A stretch of DNA of 64,000 nt from Rosellinia necatrix (taxonomy: Eukaryota; Ascomycota; Sordariomycetes; Xylariales; Xylariaceae): assembly GCA_021209875.1 (NCBI GenBank), contig JAGYVD010000001.1, positions 682,001 through 746,000 of the forward strand, written 5' to 3'. Numbering within the stretch: position 1 is the stretch's first letter; each line of letters opens with the position of its first letter. The notes below the pieces were generated by a model. It was given only the letters and a program-made list of their open reading frames with translations, was not told the origin of the DNA and ran no database searches. The position numbers and the translations under genes are program-made. Positions 11,120-24,245 of the stretch are shown piece after piece.

Positions 11120-13523
11120 ATGCTCCATGAAATCTTGCTATCGTTGTCGGGGCACCCGTCCCCGCTACTCCGGAATGACCATTCCGGTCCCGACGCATCG
11201 TCGCTCATATCGCCGCCAGAGAAGGCGGCTCCTAGACACGGCCGCGCATCTGAGCCATCTGCACTGCAAGCTGAGAGAGCAGACCGCCCACATCAGCGGC
11301 AATCATCCTTCCGCCATCTGCCGCGCCGTCGCTACCGCCATTGCCGCTATTCACCTGGCTGCCTTCCAACGCAAGATTCTAGAGGTCGAGGACAGCATTC
11401 TCCGCAAAGACGCCGCCTTGGTGGGCGCCTACAACATCGTGCCCTTGACCGCCGTTGTTGGCCAGTTCTCCGGTTGGACCAGGCGTCTGGAGTGGCTCTG
11501 GGAGTTGATTGAGTTTGTGACCGCTGACAAGGGCAGGGAAGATAGGCTACCTTGCCGGGCAGCAAAACTCGTCGACCGGCTGCGGGGTGAGCTGCAAACT
11601 GGCTACGCTGACGTAGCTGAAACTGCTCGTAGCTTGCTTCAAGTTGCCGAAACGTCCTGGTTGAAACAGGTTTCCGCTTGGATTCTGTACGGACGCAGGC
11701 CGACTTTCGGCGAGTATGATTTCTTCATACGGGAGGATGAGGGGGAAGAGCATGGATACAAGATCGACCATGACTTATTACCGCGATTTGTCACATCATC
11801 GACGGCAGCATCCATGCTGTTTATAGGAGTTTCGATAAATAGAGCCCGCTCGAGGGCAGGTACAGACCCAGATGCCAGCGGTCTCGGCCATCTAGCCGCA
11901 CAGCACCAAGCACTTTCGCAGTTATCCTCGCCCCTCAACAGCACCATGTTTTCACGGGCTGTAACGGGCGTTCGATACACTCTATCGCGAACTACTTTAC
12001 AGAAACTCTTACCCTTGGTCAAGGTCCTAGAAATATTAAAGGTCTTGAGGGAATTCTTTTTGATCGGCCGTGGCGAGTTTGCCATTGCTCTGACGCAGCA
12101 GGCTGATGAGAAGATCCGTAGCCGCTGGCGGCGGGCGGACAATCTCGCCTACGAGAAAAGGAATGCCTTGGGTACTGTTGTCGTGAAAGAAGGCGAAGTG
12201 GCCGCCGTTCTAGCTCGAACCTGGGCTTTCCTGGCGTCCATGCAGAGCCAACATGCAGACGAAGACGACTCCCTTGAACTCGCAAGAGACTTGCTACTTC
12301 TGCATGTTTCCAAGTCCGTCGAGGCGGTGACGCCAGCCAAGGGCCTCAACCGTGCGAGTGACAAGACCCTGGACGCCATCGTGCCAACACCATTCCGTAA
12401 CCTCCTCTTCTCCGCGCCCGTCACGCTCACAATGCAAATACAATCCCCCCTCGATCTCTTCCTCGCCCACTCTGACCTCCACATATATACCGCCATCAAC
12501 TCCTATCTCCTCTCCATCCGGCGCGCCCACCTCCGTCTCACCGACCTCTGGAAAATCACCTCGCTCCGCCGCCACCACCCGCCGCCCCCGCGAGCGCCTT
12601 ACGGCAACACCAAGGGCGGTATTGCCAAGACCAGGCTACTCCGCGGGCGCTGGTCGCTCCGCTCCTCGATCATGCGCGGCACCTGGAGCACGAGCAGCGC
12701 CGCCATCTTCTTCCTCGGCGAGACTGAGGCCTACCTGCAAGTCGAGGTCGTCGAGGGTCTCTGGTCCCACTTCCACGGCTGGGTGACCGGTACCACCGTC
12801 GAGCCGGCGCGGGGCAGCGAACACCACGCCCGACCTCCCCCTGTAACAACATCAACGGTGACAAGGCCATCAGCCACGCCCAAGAGCAGTAACGACCCTG
12901 GTAACGACGAGTCGCCCACTACGCACCGGAAGGCCGCTGCCACCACCACCGCCCCCAGCCACCCGAGCCACGACCCGCAGACCCTGAGCGCGGCGCACCG
13001 CCATTACCTGGCCGCGCTAACGCGGCGGCTGCTCCTGACGCAGCCAGTATTCACGGAACCGCTGTACGACCTGCTGATCCAGACGGACCACCTCGTGGCG
13101 CTCGTGCACCGCCTGCACGCGGCCTGGGCGGCCGCCGACCTCGAGGCCGACGAGGGGGTCGTCGACGCCTTCGCGGACCCGCAGGCCGAGGAACGAGACG
13201 TCCGCGCCCAGCTGCGCGCCGTTGAGCGCCGCGTCAAGGAAGGCGTCGAGGCCGTCGTTGACGCGCTGCGCGCTCTCAGCCTCGACGCCGCCTTTGCCGC
13301 CGAGATGGAGGGCGAGGAGCACGGCGCCGCCGCGGAAGACCTCGAAGAGCCCGGCGGCGACGATGATCACGGCGACGCAGCGGGGAGATATAGGCCCCGC
13401 CGCGTCGGGGGTATCGATCGCCTGCTCATGAAGCTCGATTTCGGCGGCTGGTTTGGACCTGTCGACGACGTGGGCCGCGATGCGCGAGGAGGAGCTGGAG
13501 GAGGTGATGAGTATTTTTCATGA
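11120..13523 (+). CDS. Gamma-tubulin complex component 4 (GCP4/Spc97-Spc98 family), with one apparent frameshift
   Basis: A microtubule-nucleation component of the gamma-tubulin ring complex at spindle pole bodies. The ATG at 11120 gives the typical GCP4 start MLHEILLSLSGHPSPLLR and reads to SPPEKA. The conserved sequence then continues in a different frame from 11229 (LLDTAAHLSHLHCKLREQ, then the RKILEVEDSILRKD helix and YNIVPLTAVVGQFS). Skipping one g at 11225-11228 (gcggctcc) joins the two perfectly. From there the frame is open to the TGA at 13521-13523, through the Spc97/98 core (VSAWILYGRRPTFGEYDFF) and an Arg/Ala-rich, low-complexity C-terminus. No intron of usable size fits the junction. 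The likely cause is a one-base consensus insertion; true loss or +1 frameshifting remain possible. The family call is strong. Confidence 0.88.
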
Positions 13524-14780
13524 GTCACGACAGACAATGCCTTATCTGTTCATCCAATTCTCACCGCCGGTCGGAAACCGGAAACATCACTTCATTTCAT
13601 GGGACGTTTGCTAGGGTCCCTTACTCTAGAGAGGCGTGTTCTACCATCAGCATATGGTGAGCGGGCGTTTGTACACGTAGGGGAGAAAAACATGCAAAGT
13701 CTGTAAAAAACGCGATGTAGCAAAATGCCATAACGAAAAACGTCATGAATTTAGGTCAATTTTTTTTTTTAAGAGAAAGAGTTTTGCTATGAGTATATGT
13801 TATGTTATGCATGCCTAAAATCATAAGCCGATTTGCGATATAGAAAATTGCCATTCCACTTCATTAGGTCACCCAAGCAAGCATCGCCCGCCTTTTGAGT
13901 TCTCCCAGCCCGCTTGTCGGTCCATCATAACATGCGCGTGCGCGCGCGCGCCTGTCTGCCTGCCTGCCTTTTTCCAACGTCTTTCCCAATTTGCATATGC
14001 GACGAGCACCGGTTCTGGAAATGCTCATAATCGCTCTCATAAGACTGAACAACAAGACAAGAAAAAAAGAAAGAAAATAATAAATGCTCATGTACACATG
14101 ACCGACTCAAATTTAGAGCTTGATCCCGGAACCCTAAAAAAAAAAAAAATAAGGTGGAAAAAAAAAAAACTCCCAATGCCAAAAACTCCGTCCCATGCGC
14201 GCGTTATGCGATGCAGCGAGAGAAAGAAGCGATTGCGTAAAAAGTGATGATCAAGTTAAAAAGGGGGGGATTTTTTTTTTGGCGAGAGAGAACGGCTCTG
14301 TTCTACAGACAAATGAAAAGGGGAACACAAAAGAAAAAACCCAGGACTCCAACCGGTGAATCAAGTCGAACCAGTGAGTCAAGGAGAGGTGTGTGTGAAG
14401 CTGGAAAGCGAGTGACTGGGGTATTAAAATAGGATTATTATTGGGGGAAAAAAAAACACAGGAGAAGATTATAAGAAGCGAACCAAAGGAAAAAAAAAGT
14501 TGATTAATGAGTGTGGTTTCAGACATCTCGGGGAGCGACGGTCTCAGCCGAGTTGATTTTTGTCGCTGATGAGGCGTCGCGGAGATGCCGAAGTTGGAAA
14601 TTGGTGGGTGCGAGCAAAAATATCGCTGCAACGATTTTGTTTTTCTTTTCCCTCTCGAACGCCATTTCCCCTTGAATCGCGGGATAAAAATGCAAATGTC
14701 GGCCTGTTGGTCGGCTCTGATGAATATAGAGGATAAAAAAGTCTGGTTTTCAGAGCCTTCTGTCGTTCTGGCGAGGCTGC
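13524..14780. other. Convergent 3' intergenic region, low complexity
   Basis: This lies between the 3' ends of GCP4 and the next minus-strand gene. It holds poly(A) and poly(T) runs (about 13759-13770, 14137-14170, 14269-14280), a gcgcgtgcgcgcgcgcgc run near 13933-13950 and a TGCC repeat after it. No gene is supported. Confidence 0.5.
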
Positions 14781-16286
14781 CTAGTAAGCGGCCATTGCCC
14801 TTTGGGAGCGAAGCGGGCTGCTCGGGCGCTGCTGATGATGTTCTGAGAACCGGCGATGGAGGAGGTGCTGCACAAACGAGCGGGGCCTGGCGAATTCAAC
14901 GTCAGGCAGGCTGAAGCGGCGAACCCGGTTCTTGTTGGGTTGCCAGCGTGACTTGATGCAGTCGTCGACAAGAGCCATCAGGCCAGTCGCCACAACGACG
15001 CTGCGAAATGGTTAGGTAATGCAGGCCAAGTGATATAAAGTTGCTTGAAATTAGGGTAATACGTGATGATGGAGCATGTTGAGTGTCGGCTCATCTGCCG
15101 TATGACCTGTGCATTTGGAGAAAGGGGAAAATAGCTGTACTTACTCGGCAACATCCGTTTGGACGTCAATTAGGCCCCGATCGCTTATCCACATGTGGTA
15201 GGGGGGGGGATCCAACCGCCCGCCTCTTCGTCAATCTCTATTTGGTTGGGCGTTCGGGTCTCGGGGACAATATGGGCGACGGGGGGTGTTGTCGCCGTCA
15301 CGAAACAGATGAAAGGATATTGTTCCTGTCAATTTGTCCACGATCCGCCTCCAAGAGTAGTTGTGTTGCCACCACTCGAATTCATACTTTTTAACTTTGT
15401 GCCCACGACGCCGGATATCTACTCGCGCATAGTTTGAGAACTCCAGCTTCATAGTGTTGGTAGGAATAGGGCGCGCTTTCGGCTTGTGTTCATGCGCCAA
15501 CGGGTGGTCGAAGCCAGTAGCACCTTCGTCATCTCCTTGTGTCGTTGAGTGACTTGTCCCCGGCCGGCTTTTAACAGAGAATAGCGAGCCATAAGTGGGC
15601 GAGCGGCGTAGCGTCGGCCGACATGTGAGGGTCTTCACTGCTGTTGAAACAGATTCTCGTAGCTTCGGATGCCTTGTCTCGATTGGATCTATGTATTTAC
15701 GCTTCGAGTTGCAGACCTCACGACCCGAATCCCGGCAGTAACGTCGAAGGGAAAATTCACGCTTGTTCAAGTCGCGCATACGCAGATGAAAGAGCTGGAT
15801 CGTCCTTTTCCGCCGGCCTGATACCACCGTATCTACACGAAGATTCATGTTTCCATCTGGCGTTAAATCATCGTGGCGGATTATGAGCTTGTTCATTGAT
15901 GGGAAGAGGGCAGCGAAATCCTCGGGCGTAGACGGCCGAACATTGATATCTTCAATCTCATGCCGGTACACGGGTAGTGGGGGGATCTCCGGGTATTCAA
16001 CGCCATCCTCAAGCACCGATTCTTCGTCTTCGTCATATGATGCTCGCGAGGAATATGTCTCGACGGAGGAGCGGGGGTATAGGCTTGTTGCCGGTGATAG
16101 GTCCTCATGGTAGTATGATGGTTGCCTTCTCGGGGTTCGTGTGCTTGAGCCCTTGGCTGATGGTGGTGGGCTGTCGTATAGAGACGAGGGGTCAGTGCTC
16201 CCTGATGCGTATGAGTCGGAGCTTCGTCTCGTATGCCCCGTACTCGTGGTGTGAGTCGAGGTAGTCATATCTCTCCTTCGAGCCAT
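14781..16286 (-). CDS. Conserved fungal protein of unknown function, two apparent homopolymer frameshifts
   Basis: The ATG at 16286 opens a Ser/Thr/Arg-rich tail. A structured region follows, with DDLTPDGNMNLRVDT, RREFSLRRYCRDSGREVC-like and FEWWQHNYSWRRIVDKLTG segments. After FHLFRDGDNTP the frame breaks at a C6 run (15281-15286 on plus). The sequence VAHIVPETRTPNQIEIDEEA then reads in the next frame, and a second break occurs at a C9 run (15201-15209) before YHMWISDRGLIDV. A GTAAGT donor after 15145 and a CAG acceptor at 15001 (144-nt intron) lead to exon 15000-14781, encoding VVVATGLMALVDDCIKSRW and a basic C-terminus. Both breaks lie at homopolymers, so sequencing error is the simplest explanation. 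I recognise this as a widespread fungal protein but know no function for it. Confidence 0.72.
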
Positions 16287-16854
16287 GATGATGACTGGAA
16301 TCTAAACTAAGAAACAATGCGCTGGTTGCACAGATGGTGGCTTTGCATCGAATATCGAAAGTGAAGGGGAGAGAATGGCTATTCCTTATATCCGTCAAGA
16401 GGCAGGGGTGTGACACTTCAGGGTCTTGGATGACTACGCCTGGGTGGGCCTTCCGACTAACACGGATGTGATTCGATATATAACTGGCCCTCGCTGCGGC
16501 CTAACGATGATGAGGTACCCTCGATCTTCTGAATGCAAGGAAACAATCCTGGGGTAGTGGTGCTGGATTTTGGGCAGTAGAAGGGGAGGGCCCGGGTGGT
16601 TGAGAGTGCTCGACAGCGGTCCAATAGGCTGTTCGAGGCTGTTCGCAATGCAGGAGGTGTGTGTCGAGGAAAATAAAACTTTGCTGTATGCAGAAAGAGG
16701 GTATGAGTGCCTCAATTGACGGGTTAGGTCAGGTATTAACTGGTCCAGATAGCATGGCTGGAGCAACATGGCACGACGAGAGACGTGGACTTAGAAGCCG
16801 AGCCGAGTGAACGAACCAGGGTGTGTGTGTGAGCTGACGGCAGCTCACTTGGAC

Positions 16855-16945
16855 TACTTTACCTACTTTACCTACCTTACCTACCTCCTACCTACCAACG
16901 ATACATAATACATACCTACCCTACCTAGGTAGACTACTAGGTAGA
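16855..16945. repeat. TACCT/TAGGTA intergenic cluster
   Basis: Repeated ttacctac units are followed by the palindrome ctacctaggtag and a duplicated ctaggtagacta. It is the same motif class as at 7415 and 10376. Confidence 0.6.
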
Positions 16946-17756
16946 CTACCCTAGACTAGACGGGGGAGGTTCACTGACCACCAAGGCACAACAACACATT
17001 GTGGGTGGGAGCCAAGGCGAGTCCGTCCGGAGTGAGACCCGCGGGCAGAACCGGGGACTGGAACTGGATACCTCTGCACGGCGCATCATCGAGGCAGGCC
17101 CCTCGGTACCTGATGATGAGCAAGCGTGGTGTGTCATGGCTCTGCCAGGGCTCGGCTGCGAGCGATGTCGTTGGGTGCGGGCCCCAGTCGTATCACGAAG
17201 CTGGCGAACAAGTGCGGGTGGTCAAGTCAAGCGCATCTTGCCATATTCCCCTTCCAGGATGGGCGGCAGGCCGGAGTGTGGGGGCGGGCGACTGCAGCAT
17301 CTGCCACTGCGTATGCTGTACCGCGCGCACAATCTGTAGAAGACATAGCGCAGGCGAACTGGAGCGGCGACGACAGCACGCACGCATATGACATATTACC
17401 TGGTTCGTAATGGAATTGCCAGACTACTACGACTTACGGCCGGGTATCCAGTCCCAGCGCGCCCCAGAGTGGGAGGCAGATGGCAGGGAGGGCGGCGACA
17501 GCGGCTACTCGACCCAGATCCACCAGCTGGCCTAACCTAGCGCTGTATGCTGTATGCTGTATAGCGAGCGACCTGTACGTACGTACTTGTATAGCGCAGC
17601 ATAGTAGCATTGCAGGCGATGGCCGCCATTCGCGCGCACGCAGGCTGGGGGAAGGAGGAGGGTGGAGGGTGAATCGCCCGCCTCGGAGCTTGGAGGAGAG
17701 AGAGGTGGGAGAAGCAGAGGTGGGAAGAGAAGAGGTGGGAGGGTGGCATAACATCG

Positions 17757-17930
17757 AACCACCACCATACACAATCGCCATACAATACAATACAACCACC
17801 ATACAATACAACCACCATACAATACGACCACCATACAATACAACCACCATACATACATACAGATATACATACATACAAACAAACATACATACAAACATAC
17901 ATACATACATACATACATACATACCTACAT
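17757..17930. repeat. Microsatellite: (ACCACCATACAATACA)n grading into (CATA)n
   Basis: About 170 bp of a compound repeat: accaccatacaataca-like units, then tandem cata/acatacaaa. The overlapping long ORFs on both strands (for example the MYVCMYVC-type translation) are artefacts of this repeat. Confidence 0.9.
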
Positions 17931-18992
17931 ATGACCACCGCACTACAACAACCGAGCAGCCAACCAACTCACACGTGGTGCAATTGCGGCATTTGCTCTC
18001 TGCTGCATTTCTAGATTATTCCGAACCTGGGTGCAATCTCGACGAACTCGGTGCATGTAGACGGATGCTGGCATAAAATGTTGTGCCACCTAACCACCGA
18101 GGCAAAACAATAGCAGAACCACGATGGCACCTAATAATAGGCAGTGCGCGGCGGAGAGCAAGTGAAGAGAGGGCACGATGGTGGTGGGGTTCGATGTTCA
18201 TACCTTGCTACCCTGCCGACTACCCTGGCCATCCCAGCGCCCATCCAGCACCGTACCAGCTGGAGGCTAACTAGACTAACCCTAGTGCCTTACACGTAAC
18301 AGTTTCTTGGGGTCAGACTTGGGGTGCTTTGCCTGTAGGGGCCGCCTATCGTTGGGAAGTACCTTGCTTGTCTAGCCTGTGAGCCTGAGATTATAGCGCC
18401 TGGCGTTATAGCACCGAAACGCGACGTGATGCTTGTGATAGCCGGGAAGGAGGCAGGCAGGAGGAGGCAGGCGAAGGGAGTGCCTTCAATTCTGCCAACC
18501 GGAGAATAGCTGCCTGAGCGGGGCGACGAGTTGCCACCTACGATCGTGGCTAGTGGTGGCTTTGGCCACCTCGGTTAGTGGTTTCCGTGTACTGTTACCT
18601 TCCAGTCATTCAGCACGCCTTTTTTCGTTGGATTTTTTTTTTTTCTTTGTAAGTATATTTTTTTATTATTTTTTTAATAGGTTTATTTTTATTTTAATTT
18701 TAATTCTGTTCCTGTCCTTCCCCCAAACGGGCATGTTATCTGACCACATTTTCACCACTGCCCATGGAGTTCGCCGATATGGAAGGAAATGGATAGCATC
18801 CAACAATTCAAGAGTTTCAGTCGAATGAAAAATTTTCTTTTCTCCCTCCATCGCTCTCGCTCTCCCTCTCGTCAGGGTTGTAACACCCGTTCACATCAAT
18901 TGGCCAACTGCAAAGCCAAGTCACGTCCCGACGCCAGGAGTGTGTGCATGTCGTGTCATCAGACGCGTAGCTATTTCCAACCGGCTCGACTT

Positions 18993-19034
18993 CACTAGAT
19001 CGGCTTGACTAGATCGACCTGACTAGATCGACTT
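18993..19034. repeat. 14-bp motif in three tandem copies
   Basis: Three near-identical copies of actagatcggcttg (variants gacctg and gacttg) lie in direct tandem, in non-coding sequence. Confidence 0.75.
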
Positions 19035-22000
19035 GATGACTACCTCGTCGAGGTGAATTCGATGTTACAAACCAGCCTCCCGGCGACCCGCCAATTGAAC
19101 CATATAGTGCGGTGCCACGGGAGACGTAGACGCCGGCATACAACCGTCGTTGGCAAGCACTGAGCATAGCATAGCAAAGCAAGTCAAGCACGCCCATGAT
19201 TCCCTCGTCGTCGCCTGTCATTTTTCGCAAGCGCGAATGGGTGAGAGGGTAACCCCCATAGTATGATGGACGATGCCCGCGATATCGCCGCATCCAATGC
19301 AACCCCTCGCGTCGAATGAGAATTCTCGCATTCCAGTAGAAATACCACATCGGCATCGCACTTGATTTTCATCTGTGGAGCGATGGATTGGGTCCCTTTT
19401 ATGCCTCCCTCTAATGTTTCCCTGCTATGTCTCCCTACTATGTCTCCCTGCTCTGTTCTCCCTCTTCTGTTCCCTTCAGAGCCTTATCCGTACAGCAGAA
19501 TCGCTCCGCTACTCCGTGATGTTCTCCCCCCCGACAATAGTTTGGTACCAGGCTATCGGTTCTGCTGCTTCCCGCTCCCACTCGCCAGCCTTCAGGCCTA
19601 TTAGCCATGTGATTTACGGCACGAGGACCCCTATCGCCGACTTAGAGCACATGTAAGTAAGTGGTGCAGGCCATCGACCAAGCCAGGTTGGGGGCTAGGC
19701 GGCCCATAATTCAAGTTCAATGCACTGCCAGCTTGCGCCGCCGGAGCTAGTGCGCCACGCAGCTTCACGATCATTCCCGCAACGGTGCGATGGTAGGATA
19801 TCGCAATGTCACTGCCTACTCCTATAACCATGCATTCTGCCCTTTCTATCTAGTTGAATCGACTAGTCGAAGCGGCCTTGCCCCTTTCTACCTTCGTGCA
19901 GGCTGCCCTTTCGGGGCAGCGGTGTGGCAGCCGTTCATTCGCTGGTTGGTTGGGGCCCGACCTCCACGTCAATTGCTATGGTCCTACCAGGCGTCCCGGC
20001 AACGCTCCAGAAGCACGTGTTTCAGACGCCCCGTAAAGTGCTTCCCTTGCTGAGGCTGTCCAAGCTCCGCGCAATGGTTGGTCGCCAGGTGTTATACCTC
20101 CCTATCGTAAGCTGCTCGGAAGGGTAGTTCACCCGGTCAGGTCACTGTGCTCGCCCGGCGCAGCGCGCAGCGTCTACATCACCGAGTACCCTGGCTCCGG
20201 CTTCACGGTTCTCAGCGCATGTCCGGCTCTCTCCAAACCCAATGACGGGGCGCATACCATCCCCCCTCCGACAACGGGTCTGTGTTCTTCATGATTGTGT
20301 TCGCCGTAGACGTCCAAACCCCCTGGTGACTGATCAATCATGCACCGACCGGATCGCTCGATAGCTTATCGCGGTGTTGCACTTAGAGTGTCGGGTAATT
20401 ATCCCGCGGAGAGGCGCGGGGCGGTTCCAATAAGAGCGCTTCTCCGAACACGTCGTTCCGGTAGGGTAAAGGTGCATTGGATAAGCCCAACGTGACTTCT
20501 ATCCCGTCTCCTCCTATTCTAAGCATGTACCCCACACTGCGAGATACCGGAACCGGTATATCGTATCAAATGGATGACAGATATTCCTATTCGGCCGGCG
20601 GTAGGGAGCCACTGATACAAAGGATCCCCCCCTCCCCAAAAGCTGATCTCCCCCCCCAATATAGCTTTCCCAAGTGAGCCTTGGTCAGGGGTCGAGTGAA
20701 CAGCGGCCCTGCCACCGGTTCCGGATTCGTCATTTTTATGTGGATTTAGGAGCACATGCAATGAGGTCCGACTGCTTCCAACAGTCATGCTGATCGCGCT
20801 CCAATCGGTTTCAAGACCACATTGCTCAGGCGGTCGTTCAATTCTCACGATAGTTACCTCGGATGCTTATCGTGCCAAGATAGGCATTGCCAAGGTGCCC
20901 GTCCTCACATTTCTGCTTTCGGGTTCTATGCTCGTCGTTGCCAGCTAGACGCTGCAGTATATCCCAACGTGGTTTTTGCTGTACGCGAAGCTGCATCTTC
21001 CGGCCCCCGGGCGGGAACCCCGAGATCCTCGCCCGAGCAGAAGATTGACAAGATCAGCCAAAATAGGGAAGCTACCTAGGTTAGGTAAGCTTGCTGTGCA
21101 AGCTATCCTGAAACGCGCTCAACGGTGCGCATCTGCTGCTGATACGAAACTCGGTCAATAAATCTAGATCAAGCTGCCCGTATCTCCTTCTCCTTGCCAC
21201 CTAGTGCCGCCCTTATTCGCATAGCTATCCCCTCGGTTCATTGGGCCGAGAGCTATCGGCCAAAGTGCTCCGCGTGACCTAGTTTGTGGCAAGTTGGAGC
21301 ACTCAACATTGGACGAACATAACCTAGACTACGGGTTCTTGGGAGCGAAGCCATATGCTGTAGCCCTTCAATTATCATTCGTTCAGTCGAACGAGGGCCC
21401 GCCCGTTCTTTTTTACCCTCGCTACTCATCAGAATCTGATGCATCTGCGAAGTATCGCCTCCCGGGTTCCGGCCCAAGCACCTATAGTCGCAAAACCCAA
21501 GGGGAAGCGTTGACATTGACCACAAAGTAGCTGCCAGCATACCCGTATACTTGTTGTTCCCCTCCAGCTTGGTCTGTTTTCTCGTAAAGGTACCACGTTG
21601 CATGGGCTAGTTCAGATAAGATTACATTGATCACCAGCGTGGCCCGGTTACCTTGGGATGCAACACGTAAGCATACTCGAGCCGGAACCTAGGTACTCGA
21701 GTGGATATTTGCTTCTATTATCAAGATGCGTTCGACGGTAGCACTCCCCGTAGAGCAATACTCCACCCAACACGTCGACTGTAATCTTTCTCCAGTCCGG
21801 ACAAAAATAGCCGGTATGTATCACGATAGGACCAGCAACACAGGCAAGTTTGACAGTACATGGTCGATCGAAAAACAATAATACTAATCCATTTTATAGA
21901 GGAGGCTGATCGATGCATTCTCATACCACCCGAACTAGATGGTGTATGGATCGTGTTCTGACACAATAAACCGGACCCCTTTCTTCCTTAGGTTCACCTA

Positions 22001-24245
22001 CTAAGGATGTGATGCAAACCCCAGGGGCGTCATTTTATGGAGGAATTCGCAATATTTTGTATCCGTTTCAAATGACAGTCGCTGCTGATCTATGATCTTC
22101 CGGGATATTGAGCAAAAGCGTGGGCTGTCTTGAAACTACCTATCAAGGTAGCTAAGGTAGGTATGATATAAACATGATATTATAATGTGCTGGTTGATTG
22201 GCGCCGATCGTCTAACCTTTATATGCAGAACGGATTTGACCTAGAGAGCCGCTCGGATCTACCTGCACTATACCGAGTCTTTAACATTTACTCCTTTTTT
22301 TATTTCCTAATGCTTCAGACCCTCAGCCACGTCAACCGTCTACATGTGCCAATGGATATGACCCAGATTGGATCCAGAGTGACGTTTTGTACGCTTTCCC
22401 CGAAAGGATTCTTCTGTTCATGATTAGTATAGTCAGTCTCCTTTTTTTCCTTGACTCTAAACTAAGAAACAGTGCAGTTTTTTTCATGCCGGATATGCCT
22501 AGGTACAGCATGCATAAACCCATACCCATCGTCCCGGGTCCGCAGAGAAGCACAGTTACCTCATACCTAACCAGCGGTCAAGTTAAAGTTGGAGGTGGAG
22601 ATACCGTGTCACCACAATCTTGAAAAAAAAAAAGTGTTTTTTTCCCTCTCGTATGCCGCATGAGGTATGTGCCGATACCAATCGGCCCATACAGCCAGGT
22701 TCGTCGCCGCTATAAAAAAAAAACTCCCCTTCTCGCGTGGGCCAACGCACGGCATCAACGCCTCGGAAGACAGCAGAGCACGTGTTCGACCGCGTCGGCG
22801 ACGTCGCACAAGGGGAGGGGAGATGCGTAGGTGGCACGGCATTACGTCAGGTCTCTTTTTTTTTTTTTCCTTGACCGCATATTCTTTACCGGTCCCATGG
22901 CTTCGGCCACGGGGGGAAAAAAAAAAGGGTCACGAGCCCGCGGGTCGCTGACGGCGACACCGGCTCTCTCCCCCTTCCCCTTTCCTCCTCCCTCCGAAAG
23001 ACAACGGGGGTATGGCGAGGGTCGGAAGAAAAAAAAAAAAAAAAAAAAAGAGGTCAGCCGGTGCGGATTTGAAACCCTTCAGGCTCTATCCGCAGACCGC
23101 AAAATGCTACACTGCGAAGGCGAATGACTTCACGATGTCCCCTCCCTTCCCCTCCCCCCCCTTCCCCTCGAATGCTTAAAGGAGGGCTTTATTGCCACTG
23201 CTTGCCCCTGGGATTTCGAAGTCTTGACGTCAAGCCACCTTTCTGGAGACGCTTCGCATTCTACGTCCTCATTCCTGGAGATTTTCGTCAGGGGGTCAAT
23301 GTCGGTCATGAAGGGGAGAGGAATGTACTTGCGAGCCTCCCCCTCATGGCGGACGGAAGATGATGTTATCGGAGGACAAACGTAAAGCTAACGTCAGTCT
23401 GTGTGTTACGTATTACAATTATGGTAACACATCATGTCGAATGGCAGAAGAAGCGTTGTGATCCAAATCAAGGCATCGATTTCAAGCAAGCCAATCTTCC
23501 TGGGTAAGTGATTCCCACATTTATATCGTGGTGTGCCCATAGTTTGTCGCACAGGTGTTTCTATGTACGAGTGCTTCTTTCATTTGTTGAACCGCCTTCT
23601 CTTGGTGTCCCTGAAGTTTTCCCCTCCTGTCCTATCATACACTTGAATTGACCAGTAGTGATTGCTTCTGGCACATAATTCGAGTTGGAGAGCGTTATCA
23701 AATGAGATCCCAGAATTGATATCATTATGTATACCCCTTGAGTAAATTCTGGAGGTGAAATCTTGCGATCCTATCTATATCGAGGGACGGCAATACTTAT
23801 TATATGACGCAAAGATTCACCACTACGTTAGGTAGATATAAGGGTGTGTCGTATGACACTAGAACCACGGGACTTGGTACCACTATAACACATGAAGCTT
23901 ATAAGGTAAAAATAATTAGGAGTAACTAAGAATATTTCCATGTTTAAAAGCGATCACGATCCCGCGTGCATCAGCATAATAATGCTGACATTGTAGAATG
24001 GATCTGTGGAACTTTTTGAAATAATAACTCAATACAGGTACGATATTCGTATCGGCTGCTCACCAAAGCCCAACCTTTGAGTGATACCTTCTTCGAACTC
24101 GTCTTGGGCCTCCACGTCCCTAAAGCACAGACTGGGCGTGACTGGACCCTATAAAAGCCGGTCCCCGAACGATGTGTTGCTGTCCTCGAATAATGTCTTC
24201 TCAAACGAGCCCACTTAGACCATCCACGTCTCGAAGGACTGTAGA

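Larger units (their letters stand above)
16287..24245. other. Gene-poor 8-kb stretch
   Basis: No ORF here has a recognisable domain or a coherent exon chain. I see a TACCTA cluster (16855-16945), a CATA/ACCACCATA microsatellite (17757-17930), a 14-bp triplicated motif (18993-19034), T-rich runs (18631-18710) and many poly(A)/poly(T) runs between 22621 and 23050. It could hold decayed transposon DNA, but I identify no transposase, reverse transcriptase or paired repeat. Confidence 0.45.

Noticed and set aside
17434..18076. Long ORFs on both strands, one with repeated YVCM text
   Set aside because: They are produced by the CATA microsatellite and an adjacent purine-rich tract; no domain and no codon bias.
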